Assembly: GCA_964521425.1 (NCBI GenBank)
Contig: CAZFRO010000004.1
Span: 62,001-126,000 of the forward strand
Source: Joyebacterum sp964521425
Lineage (GTDB): Bacteria > Joyebacterota > Joyebacteria > Joyebacterales > Joyebacteraceae
Direction of reading: 5' to 3'
DNA length: 64,000 bases
Part shown: piece after piece, positions 50,430-58,390 of the stretch
Layout: each line of letters begins with the position of its first letter
How positions within the stretch are numbered: the stretch's first letter is position 1
Made by a program: the position numbers and the translations under genes
The notes under the pieces: model-generated
Databases searched by the model: none
Seen by the model: only the letters and a program-made list of their open reading frames with translations
What the model was told of the DNA's origin: nothing

Positions 50430-51568
50430 GCGAGCGTTACCTTGAGCGGCATGCCGCGCTTCAGGAACTCCTCAATAAACACCTCGGCGTCGACAGCCAA
50501 CTCCTGCCGGATCGCTCCGGCGGGCGTCTGCCCGCGTGCCATCATGAGGGTGATGATCGACGCGGGGAACGACGTCCCCCGCATCATGGCCGAAAGCCCT
50601 GTTTCGGTGTCGGCGTAGTCTATCATCTCGTAAACGGCAACGGCGTGATCCCCGTCCTTCGTCCCCTCAACGGTGACTCTGAGGACCACGAGGTCATCGT
50701 CAGTGTCCGAGAGGCTTCTCTCGAGACAGGCCTCCAGACAATCGCGGGGCGCCACAGAGACTTCGCCCACCGTGACCGGTACGCTACTCGCGAGGCCGAC
50801 CTCAAGCATGGTCTTCATCTTCGCCATGTGTCCCGGGTACCTGATGGTCTTGTAGTCGAGGTCCCGGACCTTCCCCAGAAGCGTCGTCGGCAGCGTCGAG
50901 GATCCGCCGGACGTATGGAATGCTTCGAGGACACCCAGCTGCTCGGGGAACTCAATCTCCTCCACCTCAGTCAGAGGCTCTGCGGTCACGATCTTCCCGT
51001 CGCGAATGGCGAGGCATGGCTCGATGTACTCGTTGATGAGTCCGTGCACCGAGAACACGATCATGTATTCGAGCGGTGGCTTCGGGTGGACGGGCAGGCC
51101 GCCGACCCGAAGGCGCACCTTGTCCGTCGTGTCGAGCTGGTTTATGCCCGCCATCGCGAGGAGGCTCACCATGCCCGGTGCGAGTCCGCAGTCTGGTATG
51201 AGCGAGACACCCTTCTCCTTGGCCTCGTGGTCGAGAGCCAGTTCGCCCTCGACGACGGTGTTGTTCCCGCCCAGATCGCAGAAGTGGACGCCCGCCGCGA
51301 CAGCGAGCTGAGCCAGCTCCAGATTGAACATGTAGCTCACCGCACTCAAGACGGCGTCGGTACCCTCCATGGCATCGAGAACTGCGGCATGATTGGTGAC
51401 GTCCAGAAGGAGGGGAACGGCCTTCTCTGAGTCTGCGAAGCGAGCGGCATCCTCCGCCACGGCGCGGTCGACATCGGCGACGACAACCTTCTCAACATCA
51501 CTCTGCCTGACCATGTCGTAGGCGGCCGCTCTTCCCATCAGGCCGCCGCCCAGGATGAGCATTCTCAT
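50420..51568 (-). CDS. Lysine 6-dehydrogenase-like (saccharopine dehydrogenase family) enzyme
   Basis: 382 residues from the ATG at 51568, which has AGAGGAAG upstream; ATG 51586 is an alternative that would overlap the symporter stop. The Rossmann start is ILGGGLMGRAAAYDMV. The central region (VGGLPVHPKPPLEY, FSVHGLINEYIEP, LEAFHTSGGSSTL, YKTIRYPGH) closely resembles Geobacillus L-lysine 6-dehydrogenase, which converts lysine to allysine (cyclising to piperideine-6-carboxylate). Saccharopine reductase or a carboxynorspermidine-type enzyme are less likely. It lies 10 bp after a PutP-type symporter and faces a P5C-type dehydrogenase. Confidence 0.8.
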   Translation of the reverse strand: MRMLILGGGLMGRAAAYDMVRQSDVEKVVVADVDRAVAEDAARFADSEKAVPLLLDVTNHAAVLDAMEGTDAVLSAVSYMFNLELAQLAVAAGVHFCDLGGNNTVVEGELALDHEAKEKGVSLIPDCGLAPGMVSLLAMAGINQLDTTDKVRLRVGGLPVHPKPPLEYMIVFSVHGLINEYIEPCLAIRDGKIVTAEPLTEVEEIEFPEQLGVLEAFHTSGGSSTLPTTLLGKVRDLDYKTIRYPGHMAKMKTMLEVGLASSVPVTVGEVSVAPRDCLEACLERSLSDTDDDLVVLRVTVEGTKDGDHAVAVYEMIDYADTETGLSAMMRGTSFPASIITLMMARGQTPAGAIRQELAVDAEVFIEEFLKRGMPLKVTLATP

Positions 51569-51578
51569 CTGCTTCCTC

Positions 51579-53021
51579 TCAGTCATCAAGGACGACGTCG
51601 GGTGGTGGTTCGGTCATGAGACTGACCACCACGACAGTCACGAGAGCCAGTATGAAGGCAGGAACGAGCTCGTACACGAACCCCTTGAGCACCGGGACGT
51701 TGTGCCACACGACGGCGACCACCGAACCGACGATCATTCCGCCCAGGACTCCCCACTTCGTAGTTCTCTTCCACCAGAGCGACAGGACCATCCCGGGCCC
51801 GAATGCGGCGCCGAGTCCGGCCCAGGCGTATAGGACGAACCAGTAGACTCTCTCGGATGCACGCATCGCGAGCACAAACGCGATGACGCCGATTACGACC
51901 GTTCCGATACGGCTCAGAGCGACCAGGAGTTTCTGCGAGGCCTTCCGGTTGACGAGCTGGTGGTAGATGTCCTCTGAGAGGGCGGACGTGGCCACGAGGA
52001 GCTGAGAGTCGGCGGTCGACATCATCGCGGCAATGGCCGCCGAGATGACGACGCCGGCAACGCCAAGAGGAAGCGCCCAGAGTGCCATCTCCGGCATCAC
52101 GTGCTCAATATCGGCCAGCCCGTCCACGCCGAATTTCGCGAGCCCGGCGATACCGACCAGGATGGCGCCCCAGAATGCGATGACAACCCAGCTCATCGCG
52201 ATCAGCGTGCCCTTGCGAAGATCGTCCGCCTTGCGGATGGCCATAAATCGGGTGAGCAGATGCGGCTGCCCGACGTAGCCAAGCCCGATGCCGAGGCTAC
52301 CTATGATAAGGCCCATCACCAGCGGGTGCCCCGTCTTCCCTCCGGTCATGAGGAGGAGGTTGGGATCGATCGCACCGATCCTCTCGGCCACCCCGCCGAT
52401 ACCCCCGAGCATGATGAAGGCTGCCACGGGGAGAACGATCATGGCTCCGGCCATCAGGATGCCCTGCACCAGATCGGTCCAGGCCACCGCGAGGAATCCG
52501 CCCATCATCGTATAGAAGAGGATAACCACGGCCCCGATTATCATGCCGTGGATCGGTTCGAGGCCAAAGGTCGCGTGAAGCACCTTGCCGGCCGCCAGAA
52601 ACTGGGCCGAGACATAGAACGTAAAGAAGAAGACGATGACGGCCATCGAGACAATGCGAAGCGTGTGCGAGCTGTCCTGAAATCTGGCCTCGAAATAGTC
52701 GGGGAGTGTCAGGGCGCCCAGGCGCTCGGTCTGGATTCTGAGTCTTCTTGCCACCAGCGTCCACGAGGCCAGGATGCCGACCGCGCATCCGATCGCCGAC
52801 CAGACGGCGGAGAATCCCGAGACCAGAGCGAGGCCGGGAAGACCGATCAGGAGCCACGCGCTCTCGCCACTGGCTCGTTCGCTAAGAGCGACGACCCACG
52901 CTCCGAGCCTACGACCTGCCAGCAGGAAGTCCGCGAGCGTCTTCGTGTAGCGAAACGTAATGAAGCCCACGACCACGACGACGACGAGGTATCCGATGAA
53001 GCCGACCAGGACCGGGTCCAT
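51579..53021 (-). CDS. PutP-type sodium/amino-acid symporter (SSS family)
   Basis: 480 residues with about 13 membrane segments; the ATG at 53021 has AAGGAG 9 nt upstream. SSS signatures are FLLAGRRLGAWVVALSERASGESAWLLIGLPG near the N-terminus (in parts), LGYVGQPHLLTRFMA and AAIAAMMSTADSQLLVATSALSEDIY. The Ser/Glu pattern and AMMSTADSQLL match PutP, which takes up proline with Na+. Given its partner gene the substrate could instead be lysine or another amino acid. A 31-residue membrane peptide is encoded immediately upstream. Confidence 0.88.
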   Translation of the reverse strand: MDPVLVGFIGYLVVVVVVGFITFRYTKTLADFLLAGRRLGAWVVALSERASGESAWLLIGLPGLALVSGFSAVWSAIGCAVGILASWTLVARRLRIQTERLGALTLPDYFEARFQDSSHTLRIVSMAVIVFFFTFYVSAQFLAAGKVLHATFGLEPIHGMIIGAVVILFYTMMGGFLAVAWTDLVQGILMAGAMIVLPVAAFIMLGGIGGVAERIGAIDPNLLLMTGGKTGHPLVMGLIIGSLGIGLGYVGQPHLLTRFMAIRKADDLRKGTLIAMSWVVIAFWGAILVGIAGLAKFGVDGLADIEHVMPEMALWALPLGVAGVVISAAIAAMMSTADSQLLVATSALSEDIYHQLVNRKASQKLLVALSRIGTVVIGVIAFVLAMRASERVYWFVLYAWAGLGAAFGPGMVLSLWWKRTTKWGVLGGMIVGSVVAVVWHNVPVLKGFVYELVPAFILALVTVVVVSLMTEPPPDVVLDD

Positions 53022-53023
53022 AG

Positions 53024-53119
53024 CTAGCTTCTCCTTTTCGGGGCGATGAAGTAGATGATCGCGACTGCGATCAGGACTGCAGGTGGGAAGAAGAACCAGA
53101 AGACGGTCGATGCCGGCAT
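53024..53119 (-). CDS. Symporter small accessory membrane peptide
   Basis: 31 residues: ATG at 53119 with GAGGAG 7 nt upstream, TAG at 53026-53024, 2 bp before the symporter ATG. The peptide MPASTVFWFFFPPAVLIAVA continues as one hydrophobic helix and ends in a basic tail (APKRRS). Small single-span peptides of this kind are encoded directly upstream of many SSS-family symporters and are annotated as symporter small accessory proteins. Good ribosome site, tight spacing and helix-plus-basic tail make it a real gene. Its role (assembly or stability) is family inference. Confidence 0.82.
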   Translation of the reverse strand: MPASTVFWFFFPPAVLIAVAIIYFIAPKRRS

Positions 53120-53168
53120 AAGCGTCTCCTCGCAAGGGGAGCGCCGGGCCGCCAATGCGCCGCCGCTC

Positions 53169-55907
53169 CTATTTCAGAACAACCAGCCTTCGTGTGATGG
53201 ACTCGCCCGCTGCCTCGAGACGACAGAAGTACACTCCGGCCGCCACGCGGCGGTGGGCGCTGTTCTCAAGATCCCAGATCATATCGCGCGGTCCCGGCTC
53301 AACCACCTCATCGAGGAGAGTGCGGACCTTCCGCCCGGTCAGATCATAGATCCCGAGTCTCACCACTGACGCGGAGGGTATCACAAACGAAAGCGAAGAG
53401 CGAGTGCGGGCAGGATTCGGGTAGGGTCGAGCAAGCGCGAGCGCCGATATCTCGGTCGTGTCGGGGATGTCCGTCGTCGGCGCGATATTGACATACTCAG
53501 TGCTGTTCCCGGAGAGCGGGATGTCGACGTAACACGTGGCCACGTCGCCATCCACGATCGTCTGGGTCAGCGTTCCGTTGTCAACGGCGTATGGCCTTGA
53601 ATCAGCAGGCACGTGGAACTTGATTCTCGCGTGCTCGAACGACTCCGCGTAGTCGTTCACAATGACGGCTCCCATAATCGCCGCAGTACCGTCGTTCTCC
53701 GGGTAGTATGTGAGCTCAAGCTCCTCGCCGTTACTTCCCGCGGCAATTGATTCGGATGGGATGACCGTGTTGCCCGAGACTCGCACGAGTCGGAATTCGC
53801 GATTACCGTCACAGACTGCCCTACACGACAGATCGTACGGGTGCTGGGTTATCGATCCCGAAGATGAGTGGATGTGGCCCCAGACGGCGCAGTCGACGCC
53901 CAAGGCCTCGAGATCGATCTGCCACCAGAAATCGTAGTGGTAGAACATGATCTTGGCCGCACTGGGGTCGGTGGCTGCGAGGTCATCGTACAACCAGTTC
54001 ATCTGGCGGTCAGTGAAGCTGTCCGAGCTGTAGATCCAATAGCGCCAGCTGTCGTAGTTGTTGTACGCCTCCATCCCCATGAAATGAGCCTGGCCATAGT
54101 CGAACGAGTAGTTCTGCGTGAAGATGTACTCGTCGGGCGGTGGGTCGGCCAGATAGCGCCAACCGAAGAAGCTCCACCAGTCGCGCCTGGCGGTGCCGTC
54201 CGGTGGAGGCGTGCTGTCCCAGCCGCCGAGGTCGTGATTGCCGCCTACGATGAATACCGGGACGTCAAGCTCGCGGGAGATGCGATGTGCCTTTGAGAAG
54301 GAACGCCAGTCCAGGTAATCCTCGAGTTCCCCCTCGTTCACAAGGTCTCCCGTGTGAATCACGAAGGCGGGATTGATGATGTTCACGTCGTCAATGACGG
54401 CTCTGTAGTCGTCCATCTCAGTTGAATCCGAATCCGCGCCCTCTTGGTAGTGGTACATGTGGGTCGGGAGGTGCGTATCGGTGACGTGGATGAAGTAGAA
54501 GTCGTTTTCTATCGCCGGCTTCACGGCCACCGCGTGTGCGATCGTGTCTGAGATTCCGCCCGATGCCTCGACGACAAGGTCGTACACCTCGGCTGGTACA
54601 TCTGGAGGCACTGACGCGTTCATGAACCAGCGCTCGTACCCGTAGCTGTAGTTCTCGTTCCAGACACTAAGCGCATACTCATTCGATCCGTGTGTCAGAT
54701 AGGCCGACCAGCTCGTGGTCGGTATCGGAGCGATCGCCTCGATCGGAAAGCTCGAACCCGCCGTCGTGATGGCCGGAACCGACATGATCGGGCGCATGAC
54801 AACGGTGAGCGTGTCGCCTCGTCCCTCGGACGTTGGAGTAGGAAGGAGGCGGAGTTCGAAATCAGTCGTCACTCCGGCGATCACGAATACGTAGTCCTCG
54901 CCGGGGAAGTAGCCGGGAGGCGAGGCTTCAAGCATGAAGTTCGCCTGTGGCAATGTCAGATCAGAGAATCCGCCCGGCCCTGAGATGACCTCGGTATAGG
55001 GTGCTACGCCGTTCACCGCGAGCGGGATCAGCGCATCCTCGATACCGAGACTGGTCTCGTCGTCCAGGAGAGACACCTCGAGGAGCCCGGTACTGAGCCC
55101 TCTGATTTCGTGCACGGCGTCCGAGACGGCTGCAAGATCAGGCTGCCCCACGGTCATGTAGCGAGTGAATGTGACGGTCTCACCGGCCGCGATGTCCGAC
55201 GCGAACACAATCGGATCCGACCACGAACCACCGTGCGAGACGTTGAACGACCCTGCCGTCTTGGCGTATGCGTAGCACGTGCTACCGCCCTTCCCGGCCG
55301 TCCACTCGGTCAGCGTTGTGGTGCCCGAGACATCCGTGCCATAGCCGGGGACGAAGTGCAGCGTGTTTCCCCATTCGAGCACGTCTCCGGCCTCGTAGCC
55401 GTGTACAGGTCCTCCCAGGTTCTCGATCGATGTCTCGATGCTCAGGTAGCGCAGTGACTCGCTCAAGGAGTAGCGCGTGACGACCCTGAGGTCGCCGTCG
55501 TCCGAGTCCCATCCCACTGCTCGTATCACCGCCGTACCCATCGATCCATCGTTCTCTACGACGACCGAGTCATAGACCGCCTGCCGAGGATAGTCGACCA
55601 GGAGCGTGAGGTGATACTCGAACTCATCCAACAGTGTCGCTTCCGGGGCGGCATCGATGATGTTGCCGCCGGACTCGCTCGCTCCCACCGTGTGGGTCTG
55701 TCCGCTGATAATGACCGCGATCACGCTGTTCGATATGAGGAGGTCGCCGAGTTGACCGTCGGCGGCCGCACCTGTGAGAAGATCGGCCTCATCATCAATG
55801 ACGTGAGCCACGACATCCGCACGGGCAGCGCCCGCAGAGACCAGGATGAACACGGATAGCGTGAAGACGGATAGCATGGGAATAGACAGTGCCCTGAGCA
55901 TTCTCAT
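53169..55907 (-). CDS. Secreted calcineurin-like metallophosphoesterase with FlgD-like tail
   Basis: 912 residues from the ATG at 55907 (GGAGAAG upstream). The signal peptide ends at AARA (about 30). An N-terminal beta-rich region (about 30-400) precedes a metallophosphoesterase domain (about 475-690) with all motifs: HVTDTHLP (DxH), VIHTGDLVNEGE (GD), VGGNHDLGG (GNHD), MFYHYDFWW (H) and VWGHIHSSS (GHxH). After two small beta domains comes the FlgD-like tail (ARPYPNPARTRSSLSF, DLTGRKVRTLLD, VAAGVYFCRL, RRLVVLK). It is probably a surface or secreted phosphodiesterase or phosphatase. Its promoter lies at 55967-55995. Confidence 0.88.
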   Translation of the reverse strand: MRMLRALSIPMLSVFTLSVFILVSAGAARADVVAHVIDDEADLLTGAAADGQLGDLLISNSVIAVIISGQTHTVGASESGGNIIDAAPEATLLDEFEYHLTLLVDYPRQAVYDSVVVENDGSMGTAVIRAVGWDSDDGDLRVVTRYSLSESLRYLSIETSIENLGGPVHGYEAGDVLEWGNTLHFVPGYGTDVSGTTTLTEWTAGKGGSTCYAYAKTAGSFNVSHGGSWSDPIVFASDIAAGETVTFTRYMTVGQPDLAAVSDAVHEIRGLSTGLLEVSLLDDETSLGIEDALIPLAVNGVAPYTEVISGPGGFSDLTLPQANFMLEASPPGYFPGEDYVFVIAGVTTDFELRLLPTPTSEGRGDTLTVVMRPIMSVPAITTAGSSFPIEAIAPIPTTSWSAYLTHGSNEYALSVWNENYSYGYERWFMNASVPPDVPAEVYDLVVEASGGISDTIAHAVAVKPAIENDFYFIHVTDTHLPTHMYHYQEGADSDSTEMDDYRAVIDDVNIINPAFVIHTGDLVNEGELEDYLDWRSFSKAHRISRELDVPVFIVGGNHDLGGWDSTPPPDGTARRDWWSFFGWRYLADPPPDEYIFTQNYSFDYGQAHFMGMEAYNNYDSWRYWIYSSDSFTDRQMNWLYDDLAATDPSAAKIMFYHYDFWWQIDLEALGVDCAVWGHIHSSSGSITQHPYDLSCRAVCDGNREFRLVRVSGNTVIPSESIAAGSNGEELELTYYPENDGTAAIMGAVIVNDYAESFEHARIKFHVPADSRPYAVDNGTLTQTIVDGDVATCYVDIPLSGNSTEYVNIAPTTDIPDTTEISALALARPYPNPARTRSSLSFVIPSASVVRLGIYDLTGRKVRTLLDEVVEPGPRDMIWDLENSAHRRVAAGVYFCRLEAAGESITRRLVVLK

Positions 55908-55966
55908 AGTTACTTCTCCATATGAGGGGCGCAGCATCAGGGGAAAGGGAACCACCAATGGCCCCC

Positions 55967-55995
55967 ATCATAGCATCTGAACGTGTGTTCACCAA
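55967..55995 (-). promoter_or_regulatory. Promoter of the metallophosphoesterase gene
   Basis: On the minus strand TTGGTG (55995-55990) and TATGAT (55972-55967) are separated by 17 bp; the ATG at 55907 is about 60 bp downstream. Confidence 0.55.
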
Positions 55996-56035
55996 GTTGT
56001 GATGCCTGAATAGGCGGCAGGTTACGTCGGTATAC

Positions 56036-56064
56036 TTGCCACATCGTCCCCCGGCTGCTAGACT
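56036..56064 (+). promoter_or_regulatory. Promoter of the DUF4870 gene
   Basis: TTGCCA (56036-56041) and TAGACT (56059-56064) are separated by 17 bp, about 43 bp upstream of the ATG at 56107. It is divergent to the promoter at 55967-55995, 40 bp away. Confidence 0.55.
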
Positions 56065-56106
56065 GCAGGCGGGAATCGGTAGCGCACCTGAGGTAGGAGG
56101 GGCAGC

Positions 56107-56544
56107 ATGGAAAACGAGATTCAGGGACAGGAGCAGGAGAAGCCGGCAGAGCCGCAGATCGAGCAGCCAGCCGGCGAGCCGGCAAGCACGTCTGGAGGGG
56201 GCATTCCCGAACAGGCGCGCACGTGGGCGATGGCCTGCCATCTCATGGCGCTCTCCGGTGTCATCGTTCAGGGCATCGGATTCGTGCTCGGTCCACTGAT
56301 CACATGGCTCATCAAGAAGGACGATCATCCGTTCATCGATGAACAGGGCAAGGAAGCGGTCAACTTTCAGATCACGATGCTGATGGCCCTCATCGTCTCG
56401 GCATTCCTCTGCTTCATCTTCATCGGGTTCGTTCTTTTGCCGGTGATCGCGATCGGCGACATTGTGTTCACCGTCATCGCAGCGCTCAAGGCGAAAGAGG
56501 GCGAGCACTACCGCTATCCGTTCGCGTTCAGGTTCATCAAGTAG
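56107..56544 (+). CDS. DUF4870 (Tic20-like) membrane protein
   Basis: 145 residues. An acidic, Pro/Gln-rich cytoplasmic N-terminus (1-35) precedes about three membrane helices. WAMACHLMALSG, GPLITWLIKKDDHPFIDEQGKEAVNFQIT and a C-terminal AALKAKEGEHYRYPFAFRFIK are the DUF4870 hallmarks. The function of this widespread family is unknown. It stands 30 bp before the EamA gene in the same direction. Confidence 0.88.
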   Translation: MENEIQGQEQEKPAEPQIEQPAGEPASTSGGGIPEQARTWAMACHLMALSGVIVQGIGFVLGPLITWLIKKDDHPFIDEQGKEAVNFQITMLMALIVSAFLCFIFIGFVLLPVIAIGDIVFTVIAALKAKEGEHYRYPFAFRFIK

Positions 56545-56574
56545 GGCGGGTGAGCATTCCACGCAGGGGGGCTC

Positions 56575-57480
56575 TTGCGGCGTGAGACCAAAGCATATGC
56601 CGCTGGGTTGACTACGGTGCTTCTCTGGTCGACCGTGGCTTCGGCCTTCAAGTTGACACTCCGCTATCTGGACTACGCTCAGCTCCTGCTTTACGCCGCC
56701 ACCACCTCTCTTCTTATACTCGGACTCATCCTCGTCGCGCGTGGGCGCTTCGGGGATGTGTTCCGGGCGTCGCGGAGTGAGTACGCCCGTTCACTCGCGC
56801 TCGGCATTCTGAACCCGTTCGTCTACTACCTCGTGCTCTTCAAGGCGTACGAGCTTCTCCCCGCACAGGTCGCGCAGCCTCTGAACTACACCTGGGCGCT
56901 GACACTCGCGTTTCTGTCTATTCCGCTCCTGAAGCAGCGTCTCGCCGCGACGGACATCCTCGCGGGGTTCATCTGCTATGCGGGTGTCGTCGTCATTTCG
57001 ACCGGAGGTGGATCTTCCGGCGTGGGTGGCATGAACCCGGCGGGCGTGGCTCTCGCGCTCGGGAGCACGCTCATCTGGGCGCTCTACTGGATCTACAACA
57101 GGCGAGATGGTCGAGATCCCGTCGTTGCCCTCTTCACGAACTTCGCGTTCGGGCTTCCGTTTGTTCTCATCTACTGCGCCGTCTTCTCGAGCCTCCGAGT
57201 CGAGCATGCGGCGGGTCTCCTTGGGGCGGCATACGTGGGCGCCGTCGAGATGGGCTTCGCCTTCGTGCTGTGGCTCGTGGCCTTGAAACTCACCGATAGT
57301 GTCGCCCGGGTGGGGAATCTGGTCTTTCTTTCACCGTTCATATCGCTCGTATTCATCCGCGTATTCGTGGGCGAGGAGATTCGCCGGTCGACGATTCCCG
57401 GGCTTGTCCTCATCGTTGTCGGGCTCATCACACAGCAGTCGGCGGCCCGTCGCAGAACCCCGACGGAGCAGGCTCGATAA
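56575..57480 (+). CDS. EamA/DMT-family transporter
   Basis: 301 residues, TTG start behind AGGGGGG. Ten membrane helices in two EamA repeats; the first begins GLTTVLLWSTVASAFKLTLRYLDYAQLLLY and the second NPAGVALALGSTLIWALYWIYNRRDG. DMT proteins export amino acids or other metabolites; no substrate can be read. Probably co-transcribed with the DUF4870 gene. The basic C-terminal tail is typical. Confidence 0.88.
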   Translation: MRRETKAYAAGLTTVLLWSTVASAFKLTLRYLDYAQLLLYAATTSLLILGLILVARGRFGDVFRASRSEYARSLALGILNPFVYYLVLFKAYELLPAQVAQPLNYTWALTLAFLSIPLLKQRLAATDILAGFICYAGVVVISTGGGSSGVGGMNPAGVALALGSTLIWALYWIYNRRDGRDPVVALFTNFAFGLPFVLIYCAVFSSLRVEHAAGLLGAAYVGAVEMGFAFVLWLVALKLTDSVARVGNLVFLSPFISLVFIRVFVGEEIRRSTIPGLVLIVVGLITQQSAARRRTPTEQAR

Positions 57481-57484
57481 GGAC

Positions 57485-57512
57485 TTGCACAGCGGCCTGA
57501 AGGGGCTATTCT
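57485..57512 (+). promoter_or_regulatory. Putative promoter of the Fe-S protein gene
   Basis: TTGCAC (57485-57490) and TATTCT (57507-57512) are separated by 16 bp, 51 bp before the ATG at 57564. Confidence 0.4.
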
Positions 57513-57563
57513 TGTGTAGTTGGGGAACGCACACATGACCAAGGCACAGGACGGAGAAGCAGA

Positions 57564-58361
57564 ATGGCAGTCAGAAAAATCATAGTGATCGACGAAGAGA
57601 AGTGCGACGGCTGTGGGATATGTGCCGAAGCCTGTCACGAAGGCGCAATTCAGATGATCGATGGGAAGGCGAAGCTCGTCAGCGAGAGCTACTGTGACGG
57701 GCTTGGTGACTGCATCGGTCCCTGTCCGCAGGATGCGATCTCGATCGTCGAGCGGGAGGCAGCCGCCTACGATGAGGAAGCGGTGAAAGCCTACATGGCC
57801 GCCCACCACGAGGATCACGAAGACCACAAGGGTCACGGGGGCCATGCGGGTCACGCGGGCCACGGGGATCACGATCACGCGGCCTGCTCCTGCCCGAGCG
57901 CGGCCCTGAAGGACCTGGCTGCCCCGGCGCCCGCCGCGGCTTCCAGAGCAAGCTCCGGACAGCCGTCCCAGCTCGGACACTGGCCCGTGCAGCTCATGCT
58001 TGTTCCGCCGAACGCACCGTTCGTAAAGGACTCTGATCTCCTGGTTTGTGCCGACTGCGTGCCGTTCGCCGTTCCTGACTTTCACAACAGCTTCCTTGCC
58101 GGCCGGTCGGTCGTCGTAGGTTGTCCGAAGCTGGACGACTCGCAGTACTACTACGAGAAGCTCAAGGCGATGTTTGCGGAGGCGCGTCCTCGTACCATCA
58201 CCGTCGTCCGCATGGAGGTTCCATGCTGCGGTGGGCTCGGCAAGCTCGTCACGGCAGCCAGAAACGAAGCAGCACCGGATGTCCCCGTCGAGGTTCAGAC
58301 GCTCGGCATCCGCGGAGAGATCCAGAGAATCGAGAGACTCGCTCCGGGGCAGACCGGTTAG
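57564..58361 (+). CDS. Two-cluster Fe-S protein with a His-rich linker
   Basis: 265 residues. The N-terminus holds two [4Fe-4S] motifs (CDGCGICAEACHEGA and CDGLGDCIGPCPQDAI). A linker (about 80-112) is extremely His-rich (HHEDHEDHKGHGGHAGHAGH and beyond, about a dozen His) and ends ACSCP. The C-terminal domain (LGHWPVQLMLVPPNAPFVKDSDLLVCADCVPFAVPDFH in parts, GCPKLDD, VPCCGGLGKLV) belongs to a conserved family of anaerobe Fe-S proteins of unknown role that keep paired cysteines in this part. The linker could bind Ni, Co or Zn; other family members have shorter linkers as far as I recall. It is followed 29 bp later by the amidohydrolase. Confidence 0.78.
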   Translation: MAVRKIIVIDEEKCDGCGICAEACHEGAIQMIDGKAKLVSESYCDGLGDCIGPCPQDAISIVEREAAAYDEEAVKAYMAAHHEDHEDHKGHGGHAGHAGHGDHDHAACSCPSAALKDLAAPAPAAASRASSGQPSQLGHWPVQLMLVPPNAPFVKDSDLLVCADCVPFAVPDFHNSFLAGRSVVVGCPKLDDSQYYYEKLKAMFAEARPRTITVVRMEVPCCGGLGKLVTAARNEAAPDVPVEVQTLGIRGEIQRIERLAPGQTG

Positions 58362-58390
58362 GTAGCACAGCCAGGGGAGGGAAGAAGGCG

